DNA of 64,000 nucleotides from Pseudoips prasinana (Eukaryota > Arthropoda > Insecta > Lepidoptera > Nolidae), in the NCBI GenBank assembly GCA_951640165.1, contig OX621254.1:26448001-26512000 (forward strand), in the 5' to 3' direction. This document shows, in pieces, positions 1-9,480 of the stretch (positions are counted from its first letter, which is position 1; each line of letters begins with the position of its first letter). Both the position numbers and the translations under genes were made by a program. The notes beneath the pieces are model-generated. The model saw nothing but the letters and a program-made list of their open reading frames with translations, had not been told where the DNA came from and did no database searches.

Positions 1-650
1 TACAATTAGAAATCTTTGTTTGAATTCTCAAATTGTCTTCATTTATTTTATCGTTGTGACTACTATTAAACAAGTGAATATTAATTAATACAATTACACC
101 TAAATTGTCTCTGGTCCCGTCAAATAATTTATACTTTGTCATCATTTTCTTGTTTTTTTGCGAAATAAAGGACACTAATCGATTTGTTATTTGATTAAAT
201 GATTATTTGAAACAAGGCGTTACTTTGCGGAAATCCATAACAAAATACAAAGGGAAAAGCTAGTGTAAATTCTGCTAATTGTCAGTTTAAGACTAGGCGA
301 GTTTAGGACTCGGCGAGTGCTCAAATGCGACTATCGCACATACGAGCACTCGACGAGTCAGCACCCCTTGAGAATGGTCCGTGGAGGACTGAAACACTTG
401 TTGGGTATTATACCGGCGCATTTTTATATTGTCTTTCTTGCATTTTTTTGCGGGTGGGAGGGCGGTGCATATTGCATCCCGGCTTGATTAAACTGACAAT
501 TAGCGGTGTCAACACTACATAATATTAACTTTATATTTTGCATAGTATTTGAAATGCTATTGACTAAGACATTAGAGGGAAAATATTGGTAATACAAATA
601 TGCTGTCTAGGTTGTTGTTGAACGTCTGAGAAAAGCAAAATTTCTTGATC
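1..650. other. AT-rich DNA without recognisable gene
   Basis: Nothing found except a GC-richer patch at 295-500 with repeated CTCGACGAGT/GGCGAGT words. Confidence 0.4.
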
Positions 651-904
651 TATATTAATACTCGTATTATAAAGAGGTAATGTTTGTGAGGTTGTGAGGT
701 TGTGAGTTTGTGGCGTTGTAAGGGGTCTCTGTATCTACTGAACCGAATTTCAAAATTATTTCACCAATAGAAAGCTACGTTATTGTGGAGTGTCATAGGC
801 TATGATTCATATTCATATTTTTTATTTATCCTTCTATTACGCGGGACAAACGGGCAGGGACTAAAATATTTATAACGCGGAACAAAGTCCGCGGGCTCTG
901 CTAG
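651..904 (+). mobile_element. Helitron-like element (group B)
   Basis: Begins near TATTATAAAGAGGTAATG; the 3' end has a short stem (GCGGAACAAAGTCCGC) followed by GGGCTCTGCTAG and a T, as Helitron 3' ends. Copies at 47320-47561 and 46290. Confidence 0.7.
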
Positions 905-1137
905 TATTTAAAATAGCATAATATAGTACGAGATACGGTGACTTTTACTTAACTTTTATCATTGTTTTTGTTACAATGTGTTTTCCAGATAATTTTAACG
1001 TATAGTAAAACAATTTTTTTGCATGAAAATAATATTTCGCTCCAAACATCTTTACTAGAATTCTGTGCTTTATACCGAATTTAATCAGCAGCTTTATCTA
1101 TGGGGCTATGTAATTTAAGTACTACTTTTGACATACA
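905..1137. other. AT-rich spacer
   Basis: Nothing recognised. Confidence 0.4.
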
Positions 1138-1216
1138 AGGTCTGATAGCGCAGGACCGGAGATAGAGATTGTGGAGATCTTTGTCCAGAATTGGGCGCCC
1201 TTTGACTGATATGACG
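1138..1216 (+). mobile_element. Diverged RTE LINE end
   Basis: TTGTGGAGATCTTTGTCCAG and TGACTGATATGACGATGA correspond to the RTE terminus at 48680-48745. Confidence 0.6.
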
Positions 1217-1589
1217 ATGAGAGGTCTGCATGTAAGTAAACTTATTATTAATGGCAAGTGTTTGAAACCCAGCAAAGATTTTAAGTTTTCGTTTGTAACC
1301 TGATTGTACTCTACGGTTACGATATTATAAAATATGCAAACAGTCATACAAAGTTTTGTGAAATATTAAATTTAAAACTTTAAATTTGTGTGGTGACAGC
1401 GGTTAATATTAGAACATCATCGCCCCATCTCATCCCGTGGGGGGCGTAATACATATATTGGTATTGCTGTGTGACGAAGGCGGTGAATATCAGGATATCA
1501 CCATCCCCAGTCCCATGGCGTGGGGAATAGAAGTCGACCCGAGAGAATATCTTCTTCTTCTCTATCAGCTTTCTTCTTTGTACTATGAC

Positions 1590-1690
1590 GATCTTACTGC
1601 GATTGCCAACCCGTCTGCCAAGCGTGGTGATTATGGCATATCGCCCGCGATGATTCGTGGGGAGGCTTGTCCAACAGTGGTCTTTTTTTG
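1590..1690 (+). mobile_element. RTE-related 3' UTR fragment
   Basis: Shares CCAACCCGTCTGCCAAGCGT and the following ATTATGGCATAT-type sequence with 22230-22265. The overlapping ORFs on both strands are not genes. Confidence 0.45.
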
Positions 1691-1739
1691 ATTTCATCAA
1701 AAAAAGCTTGAAGAGCCAATGCTCTGATAATCTTTTCAT

Positions 1740-2079
1740 TTTTTAGTCATATTTTAATTAAAATTTTTGTTTAAGTAATTATGTACTAATTTATTTTTAT
1801 ATTAAATTTTATTCTTTATTTTAAGTCTTTTAGTTATCAAAGCACGCTGTGTTTACTATTTTAGGACATACAATTTGGATATTTGTTATATATACAATTT
1901 TGTTTTATATGAATGAGTTATTGTATTGTCCGATTTGAGAACCAAAAAAAAAAAACGAAAGAAACACTAAAATTTAAGGAGTATTACTTAAAGTATAAAA
2001 GCTTGAAGATGTACTAAATAAGTATGTTTTTTAAAAAAGGAATGGATAAAGTAATCTAACACAAAACATATATATAAAT
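1740..2079. other. AT-rich spacer
   Basis: Very AT-rich; no repeat or gene recognised. Confidence 0.4.
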
Positions 2080-2195
2080 ACTAGCTATGCCCTGCGGTTT
2101 CACCCGCGTTAAAGTAGTTTTGGCGTAAAAGAGTAACAAACATACATCCATACATCTATACTCACAAACTTTCACATTTATAATATAAGTAGGAT
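2080..2195 (-). mobile_element. Lep1-type Helitron-like element, short
   Basis: Reverse orientation: ACTAG-GC end with hairpin CTGCGGTTTCACCCGCG, other end TATAATATAAGTAGGAT. Lep1-type elements are known in Lepidoptera. Confidence 0.7.
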
Positions 2196-2311
2196 GTGTA
2201 CCTCAAGCGCTTTTGTCAGTGCACGCCGGAATAGCTCGCAGATGGTAAATGTTTTCCTACTTACTAGATACTTATCGTCATATTTTGGATAATTCACACA
2301 ATATCTTTATA

Positions 2312-2456
2312 AATTGTAGCCTATGTGTTATTCTGGTATATAAGCTATATTACTGTTAAGTTTCATTAAAATCCATTCAGTAGCTTTTACGTGAAAGAGT
2401 AACAAACATCCATCCATCCATACTTACAAACTTTCGCGTTTATAATTTTAGTAGGA
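2312..2456 (-). mobile_element. Lep1-type element lacking hairpin end
   Basis: AGCCTATGTGTTATTCTG to TTTAGTAGGAT; the CTAG terminus is missing. Confidence 0.65.
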
Positions 2457-2461
2457 TAAAT

Positions 2462-2557
2462 ATCTTGGGACAACTAACACATTGTAATCTGATTCCAAAC
2501 TAGGCAGAGCCTGTGCTACGGCAACCAAATAACTGATAAACATACTTATATATTTCT
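2462..2557 (-). mobile_element. SINE tail fragment (family 4 type)
   Basis: TCCAAACTAGGCAGAGCCTG with CAAATAACTGATAAACATAC, a diverged antisense tail. A related tail at 23846-24030 carries the small RTE insertion. Confidence 0.55.
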
Positions 2558-2558
2558 A

Positions 2559-2883
2559 AACTAGCTGTGCCCCGCGGTTTTAACCGCGTGAAACTATAAT
2601 AAAATTATCACAGCTACTACCCCGAGGTGATAGCGTGATAAGATGTAGCCTATATGTTGACCCGACCTCATAGTAATATTATTCACGCAAAATTTGAAGT
2701 TAATCCATGTAGTACTTTTTGAGTTTAGCCCGGACATACATACAGACAAACAGACAAAAATTCTAAAAACTATATATTTGGCTTCAATATCGATGGTGAT
2801 CTACAATGCAACGCCCCAAGTATCCTTTTAAAAAAATATTCAATGTACAGTTTTGACTTTTCTACGATTTTATTATATCGATA
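2559..2883 (-). mobile_element. Helitron-like element (long Lep1 variant)
   Basis: ACTAGCTGTGCCCCGCGGTT hairpin end, body with TATGTTGACCCGACCTC, other end CGATTTTATTATAT. Copies at 29374 and 55400. Confidence 0.7.
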
Positions 2884-3396
2884 CCAGAAGTATCAATTAA
2901 CGTAAGGGACATTTTGGCGACAATGAGTTATATATATAGTCATTTGATTCAGAATTTTCTGCTCTATCGTATGGTATTATTGAAAAAAATCTATCGTTAA
3001 AAAAATTCCCTGAAAATTTTTGGCCTGCGTAAAACGATTTATGACAATGAAAATGATGTAACAGACGTTTACATTTTTTTTTCTCTGAAAAATAAAGTAA
3101 GTCGTAGTGTTAAATAATTTTACTACCTTACGTTAAACCTCAAATCATGAAACAAACAAATTCGCGAACGCGATTGCTGCGTTATTAATTCTAGGCCTTA
3201 ATCGCGTCTAATATTATTTAATTTTACAGTAACCTGAACTTAATTTCAAGGCGAAATATAATTTGAAACAGTACCCAAACACAATAAGCCAATTGACGTA
3301 GAAACTATTAAGCTCAGACGACAAGACCCCTAACCAGTTTGCGACTAATTTCTATTCAATGACGTCTCCCTAGGGAGTAGATTGGGAAACCACAAT
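2884..3396. other. AT-rich spacer
   Basis: No gene or repeat seen. Confidence 0.4.
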
Positions 3397-3868
3397 TCTA
3401 CCTGGTTGCTAACAATTGTAACTGTGAGTAGAGACGTTGAACGTAAGCTGTGTACCACTGAAAGTAAAGCGATTTTCGATAGCTTTAGCGTTTTATAACA
3501 ATACTAATAGGAGAGTAGTCTACCTCGTTGCTAACTATTGTAACTGTGAGTAGAGACGTTGAAAATAAGCTGTGTACCACTAAAAGTATAGCGATTTTCA
3601 ATAGCTCTACCTTTTTATAGCGTTTCGACAGCGATACTAATAGGAGAGTAGTCTACGTCGTTGCTAATAATTGCAACTGTGAGTAGAATCATTAAACATA
3701 CGCTCTTTACACCTGAAAGTAAAGCGATTTTTGATGGCTCTAGCTTTTTATAGCGATACTAATAGGAGAGTAGTCTACTTCATTACAAACAATTGTAACG
3801 ATGTGAGTAGATACGTCTAAAATAAGATCTGTACCACTGCGCGAGCGATTTATGATAGCTTCGGAAAA
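3397..3868 (+). repeat. Tandem repeat, four units of about 122 bp
   Basis: Units start at 3397, 3519, 3652 and 3774 (TCTACCTGG, TCTACCTCG, TCTACGTCG, TCTACTTCA) and share GATACTAATAGGAGAGTAGT. Diverged, hence old. Confidence 0.85.
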
Positions 3869-4130
3869 TTTGTAAGCCGTAATTAATTTTTATTTTTCTC
3901 AAGAAGGGCCAGGTCAGAAATAACCTAAACCGGCGAGTATGTGACAAATGAAAATCCATTGTCTCTGCCTACTCCTCTGAGAAAAAGGCATCAGTCTATG
4001 TGTGTAAAAATCACTTACTTTCGATGAGCTCAAAAACACATCAGATGGCAGGTATAAAAAACGATTTATTTGAATACTTAAAGTGACTTGGTCGTAAAAC
4101 GTTGCTGCCATTACAAAAAATAAAAAAGTT

Positions 4131-4272
4131 GTACAGACGCCAGCATATCCACCTACCCCAATCAATCAAATTTCTTTTATAGATTTTCAATTTTATCACA
4201 ATAGCATAAGGTTCACTTTCAATTGGGGCAAAATTGACAGATTGGGGTAGTTTGATGTGCTGGCGTCTGTAC
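4131..4272. mobile_element. Foldback MITE (TACAGACGCCAGCACATC family)
   Basis: Inverted ends TACAGACGCCAGCATATCC and GATGTGCTGGCGTCTGTA. TA borders suggest a Tc1/mariner-type target. Confidence 0.8.
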
Positions 4273-4516
4273 TATCAGTTTATTACCCTTTTGGTAGAAT
4301 TTTCAATTCCAGGGTGACGCAATAGAGTTTGAAATACTTTTATAAGATGTAGGTATATCTATTCACTCCAAGATCCCTCTATATTTGTATTTATTTACCT
4401 ATTGTGTTCTTTTTATTAATTTCAAATTTTCAATGGTATCTCTTTTACGGTCTTGTTCTTATCGTGTCGATGGTATGTATTAATTTGTGTCTAACTGCTG
4501 ACTGCTTTGCTGAAGC

Positions 4517-4730
4517 TTCATACAACTCCAGAAGGGAACTGGAGGCTGGACAGGAGGGCCAACAGATAAAGTGGTCGTACTTTGAGGTGACACGCCGCAC
4601 TCGCAGATATTTTGTGATGTAGGAATGTAACTCCATTTGCACATGTTTTCTTCCGATCTACCAATCTGGATACGTAGTGTATTAAAAGTCCTCCTTGTAA
4701 GGTAGACACGTGTTCCCCTCGGGGCTGTGG
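4517..4730 (-). pseudogene. Degenerate LINE RT C-terminus
   Basis: The minus frame reads FNTLRIQIGRSEENMCKWSY and then ICECGVSPQ, the C-terminal Cys-rich block of some insect RTs. Stops and frame changes surround it. The longer ORF covering it is not a gene. Confidence 0.5.
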
Positions 4731-5234
4731 TAGCTGTTTGAGAGTGTACTCTAATGCCGCCATGTGAAAGCAGCTCCGGGAAGACAGCGATTTGTTTGTG
4801 GCGCAGTCGCTGTTCCGGACTGGCAGGAGTCGGCAATAGGGGAGGGCAATCCAGATTTCTCCCAGGGTACGTGTACCGACCATCTGGGACATGGCACAAG
4901 AGACACTTTTTGTGGGTGTCATGCATAAGCATTCCCTGCCTTACCAAAAATATTAAATAAATAAAAAAAGGTAGAAGAGCGTTATAAAATAAAGCCCCCA
5001 TAGCTTCACATATCACAGCTAACACTTAAGTAGCACCTTGACTCCATCTGTACCTCTAATATCGAATTCAAAATGCAATCAATCGGCCACTCGGATTGAT
5101 TTGCATTCTATAGAAGCTGTTTGCGTTGCTTGTATGAACTCACATCAAAAGAGTCCAGGGATCAAGTATATTTTGAACTTCCAACCTAGGTTCTTACTTT
5201 AATTCATATTTAAAGGCCAGCAACTTATTTTAAA

Positions 5235-5422
5235 TCATCATCATCATCATAATATCAGCCGAAAGACGTCCACTGTTGGACAAAGGTCCACAATTGCCCC
5301 AAAGATCACCACAATTGCCGGTCTTGCGCTATCCGCATCCAGCGATTTCCAGCGACCCTCACAATATCATCGGTCCATCTTGTAGGGGGCCGACGCTGCA
5401 ACTTCCGGTTCGTGGTCGATGG
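5235..5422 (-). mobile_element. RTE LINE 3' fragment
   Basis: (CAT)n, then ATATCAGCCGAAAGACGTCC, and sequence aligning with 35345-35515 with short indels. Encodes only the decayed RT C-terminus. Confidence 0.85.
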
Positions 5423-5554
5423 TTATTTTAACGATTTGGATTATTATAACTGTACCGTGAAATCTTGGAAAATTGCATTATGCTGTCACAATTTCAATAA
5501 TTTCACAGCACTATTGTTCGCTAGGTTTTTATCTACCATATAATTAACAATACC

Positions 5555-6170
5555 AAATCGGCTAGGTTGGGTACTTAGTGAGCTTATGGCTATGTTGGCA
5601 GATGATGCAAGTTTGAAGGCAGTGGTTTCTTTCTGTGAAGCTGTAATGCTGCAGAAAGAGGCCGCTGAGCTGCAACGAGAGATGGCTGATCCCACCCGCA
5701 GAAGAGTGAGGCGCCAATGAGGTGGCATAAGCCATTAATCTGGCAAGAGAGATTGGCACCGAAGAAAGTTCGTTGCGAGGGTTGAGGGTGGCTGTATAAT
5801 TGCCATATCTAATGGCTCTCTAAGTGTTATCAGGTGGTTGGAATGGGGACTCTGGCCGCCTTTGTCCTTAAGGACGTGAGCCTGGGAAGAGGCGATTTGT
5901 GGCAGCTGCAGGTCGCCTACACATAAAATATGTAACACCCCTGTTACACATTTTATGTCTTCACCCCCTAGGAGGAGCCTATTTTAAGACGCATAGGTGC
6001 AACGGTGATAGTTCCAGATGGCAATCGTTTCGAGTTCCCGGAGCCATCACTAGAGGCTAGGCTGCCGTGGTGGTTATAGTGGATAACCCTGAGGACTCCC
6101 ACATACGCTGTCGTGTCCCCCAACGGCGTGACGTATAAAAGGTTTCCACCACGAAAAACAAAGTACTTAG
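5555..6170 (+). mobile_element. R1-type LINE 3' end
   Basis: The plus strand encodes SLKAVVSFCEAVMLQKEAAE and a basic tail (RRRVRRQ stop at about 5718), like the C-terminus of lepidopteran R1-clade proteins. The following 450 bp look like its GC-richer 3' UTR. Boundaries approximate. Confidence 0.55.
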
Positions 6171-6203
6171 TGGGCTTAGTGATTCTAGGTACGCTATATT
6201 TTA

Positions 6204-6428
6204 GCCATTCACATCACATCATCAGCCTGATATTGTCCACTGCTGCACATAGGCCTCCCACAAAAGAGACGAGTCTTGGGGGAGGCTTTTGTCCAGCTGT
6301 GGACTACCACAGCTACTACTACTACGGTCAGGTACAGAATCAATGGTTTCATGGTCTCCGAGGCTCGACTCGGGTTTGAACCCAGGACCTCATTATCTTC
6401 AGTTGAACACGCTACCGCCACCCCAACG
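6204..6428 (-). mobile_element. tRNA-headed SINE with RTE-like tail
   Basis: The minus-strand head is at right (GGGTTTGAACCCAGGACCTC, CACGCTACCGCCA). The 3' tail (CAGCCTGATATTGTCCACTG) resembles an RTE terminus, so it is probably mobilised by RTE machinery. Confidence 0.65.
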
Positions 6429-6745
6429 AAATACTATTTACTAAACTAGATAGTAAATAACAAATAAAATGTTATAACCAAATTGAACCTGAAAAGAGAA
6501 CGCATATCTTAATAAAACAATAAACAACTGCGAGAATTTTATCTCGAATAATATACTCCATTTCAGAATATTTCCCCACAAATATTGAAAAAAACGCACC
6601 AAGTTATATCACAAATAACATTCTGTTTGCTAAAAGCAATATGAAGAGTCATGCCACTAGAGCGCGTCACTTTCGTAAGGAATTCAGGCGTAGGGTTGTC
6701 ACTGGCAAGTTCTACTATATTAAGAGGCACAGAGGCATTGACCTC

Positions 6746-6806
6746 TTATTCTACTAGACGCGCAATCCCATATTGAGAATTTGCTCACTGAGTTGCAGCG
6801 CGGGCG
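6746..6806 (+). repeat. Interspersed repeat shared with 54498-54550
   Basis: ATTCTACTAGACGCGCAATC and TTTGCTCACTGAGTTGCAGC; inverted copy in GH1 intron 1, where the 5' part forms a palindrome (54481-54510). Confidence 0.75.
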
Positions 6807-6808
6807 AT

Positions 6809-7028
6809 GGTACAGTCAACAGCATAAGTAAATGATCAAAATCGGACCTGAGTTTTGAGTTTATGATGCTATTGGGCGGCAGTTTTCACTGGTTAATATT
6901 TTTTACACTTAACACTCACGCACACCTTCAACTAGATATTCTTCACCACCACACTATTTTGTCGCAATTTATGATAATTCGTATTGAATATCCGACTTTG
7001 ATCATCTACTTTTGCTGTTGACTGTACT
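6809..7028. mobile_element. Foldback element (TACAGTCAACAGC ends)
   Basis: Arms GGTACAGTCAACAGCATAAG and CTTTTGCTGTTGACTGTACT. Confidence 0.75.
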
Positions 7029-7599
7029 AGTCGTCTGAAACCGTTCTTTATGTTCACGCTACATGTACAATGTAATTGTTGAACAGAATGAGTCTAGCTA
7101 GACTGGCTAAGATTTAAAAATTATGTGCGAAAGACAATTACATCGTCCACATAAACAAAAATTTTCATACAAAAATGTTCATAAAATGAAAACTACTAGG
7201 CCAAACTACGTAAAAATTTTATGGGACCAAATGGCAATTATTCCGCATCAAACTAAAGAATCACGTAAATTGGATCATAAATTTCCGAGTAATCGGTGTA
7301 CATATCTACATAAAAAAATACCAGTGAACTTGAGAACCTCCTCCTTTTGAAGTCGGTTAATAACGCCGGGGCGTAGTAATTCCTCCGAATAATTATCTAC
7401 CAATTCAGTCGTAGACCCGGTGACGGTCGGACGTGTGACACTGACGTGGACGCTGTGATTTTTAAATCTAATTATCCTCATTTCTATTGGTCCAGTTACA
7501 TTTTTGTGATTCCTTGTCACTCACACGGGCTTCAAGTTTGAGTGTACCGCCCAATGGGCTGTCCTAGAGTGGGATAACAATATTCCTATCTGCTACGAC
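7029..7599. other. Spacer before ORF1 element
   Basis: Short chance ORFs only. Confidence 0.4.
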
Positions 7600-7977
7600 T
7601 CAAAATTGTTTAGAAAAAGTGTGCTGATTTGTCGTGATTTGAACCAACAACCACCCGGAGAGACGTGCGTAGGCGGGGCTCTGGGCCGCTCGACCACGAT
7701 AGCACGTATAAAGCAGTGCGAAATTACAATCTACTACGTGCCGCACTGACGTCATCGATCCTACTACGCGACGCCCCACTCGTGCAACGCTTGTCAGCTA
7801 CATGCAGCCGCGAACTTAGCTACGCGCTACTACGGGTGATACGTTGCGTCGCGCCTTTCCACTCATTGCCTGCTGTCACAAGCTAGTGCTTTGCACATCG
7901 ATATCAGGCTTGAAGTATTCGTGCAAGTCGTTAAACTACTATTATATTACATATATTGCTTTAATTAGTTCCACACG
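7600..7977 (+). promoter_or_regulatory. GC-rich leader of the ORF1 element
   Basis: Clearly richer in CpG than its surroundings and ends just before the ORF1 ATG. This is expected of a LINE 5' UTR with an internal promoter. Its start is not defined. Confidence 0.4.
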
Positions 7978-8952
7978 ATGTCATTACAGCGAACACCACC
8001 AAAAACTCCCCCAACTTTATTGGGACATACTCAGTCTGAATCTGACTTAAACTCGCTGCAGCAGTCGGAGGTATCTTTTGTGAATGTGAATAGACCTACG
8101 TCCAAACGCCCGCGCATGGACTTAAATAGAGCCGGCGGATCAGATTATAAGGGATTTAAGGAGGAAATTGTGGGAATGTTACGTGATTGGAAAATTGAAC
8201 TAGATGAGAAACTTGATAGAATTTGTAAAGAACAAAATAGTCTAATTTCGAAACTATCAACGGATATTACAGATTTAAAACAACAATCATCCAAAATCCA
8301 AAAAACAAACGAGGAAATGGCAACATCTATGATGTTCATAAATAAACAATATAAAGAAATTAGATCATGTTTGTCTAAAATGGATAAGGAACGATTGGAG
8401 CAACGCAGATCTATTGAAATATTGGAGAGGAAGCTACACGACCTACAGTTAAAATCCATACCCTCCTCCATAGAAATAAGGAACATCCCGCGGGCTGAAG
8501 GGGAATCTAATGCATTTCTAACGGATATAGTATGTAAAATCGGACAAACTACAGGTACTGTTATCACCGCATCTGATCTCCGTGACGTGTACCGTATACC
8601 CGGCAAACCTGGAACCACTCGCCCCATAGTAGCTGAATTTCAGAACGTTCAAATGAAGCTAAAGACATTATCGGGTCTCCGAGAATTCAACCATAAAAAG
8701 ACTGCCTTAGAAGATAAGCTCAATACAGAATTAATTTCTTTGTCTTGTAAGCGGCAACCTGTGTACGTCACTGAACACCTTTCAGCGAGTTCAAAGAAAC
8801 TGTTTTATCTATCACGAGAATTTGCTAAGCAACACTCGTTCAAATTCTGCTGGACTTCAAACGGTACCATATTTCTACGTAAGAACGAAGGTGAAAACCA
8901 AATTCTTATCTCATCGGAACAATGTCTTGAAGACCTGCGAAAATCTATATGA
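7978..8952 (+). CDS. LINE ORF1-like protein with FP25K-like fold
   Basis: 324 residues, uninterrupted. It has a Pro/Thr-rich start (MSLQRTPPKTPPTLLG), a basic patch (SKRPRMDL), a long coiled coil (about residues 65-155), then a C-terminal region (SSIEIRNIPRAEGES, DVYRIPGKPGTTRPIVAEF) like the FP-type domain shared by baculovirus FP25K-like proteins and insect retrotransposon ORF1s. A GC-richer 5' leader (about 7600-7977) precedes it. It is probably ORF1 of the plus-strand element whose broken ORF2 starts at 13773, separated from it by the minus-strand LINE. A domesticated host gene is possible but not supported by introns or context. Confidence 0.75.
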   Translation: MSLQRTPPKTPPTLLGHTQSESDLNSLQQSEVSFVNVNRPTSKRPRMDLNRAGGSDYKGFKEEIVGMLRDWKIELDEKLDRICKEQNSLISKLSTDITDLKQQSSKIQKTNEEMATSMMFINKQYKEIRSCLSKMDKERLEQRRSIEILERKLHDLQLKSIPSSIEIRNIPRAEGESNAFLTDIVCKIGQTTGTVITASDLRDVYRIPGKPGTTRPIVAEFQNVQMKLKTLSGLREFNHKKTALEDKLNTELISLSCKRQPVYVTEHLSASSKKLFYLSREFAKQHSFKFCWTSNGTIFLRKNEGENQILISSEQCLEDLRKSI

Positions 8953-9100
8953 CTACTTAGTTTATTAACATTTATGTCTTTTCAACAATGTTTATTGTAC
9001 CTAACCTACTCTACTTTTAATTATGTTATTTTTAATTTTTTGCTTATAACGGTGTTCATAATTCTTGAACAGCGTATCAAAGAAGAAGAAGAAGAAGAAG

Positions 9101-9260
9101 TACACTTTATTGCAAAAATAAGTAATACAAAATAATGGATACAACAAGAAAATTAGCTTATATTAATGCAATTGGCGGCCTTATCGCTAAAAGCGATCTC
9201 TTCCAGGCAACCGAATTTTGAATGGACCAAAATTGGAAGAATCTAATGAAGGTAGCATAA
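9101..9260 (-). repeat. 3' UTR segment shared with 43626 and 20640
   Basis: The GGCGGCCTTATCGCTAAA segment and its flanks recur at 43626-43760 and, more diverged, at 20640-20705. All are minus-strand 3' ends of related LINEs. Confidence 0.7.
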
Positions 9261-9480
9261 GGTGTACTAATTGAAAAGTTATGAATCTAATTAATCTAAT
9301 ACTACGTACATATACATATTATTATGTACTTACGTAATAAGATACATATGACTATGCATATACATACATACACAAATAAATACATAGATACAAATATATA
9401 TTTATATATACAAATACATATATAGGTATAGTACATAAAAGAATGTAAGGATATTATTTCACAAACGGACGGCAGTAGAT

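Noticed and set aside
1380..1739. Overlapping ORFs on both strands as a gene pair
   Set aside because: The region contains an RTE-related repeat shared with 22.2 kb; no start context or family match.
4480..5025. 181-aa minus-strand ORF with an apparent membrane segment
   Set aside because: Its only recognisable part is a decayed LINE RT C-terminus; composition and overlapping frames look random otherwise.
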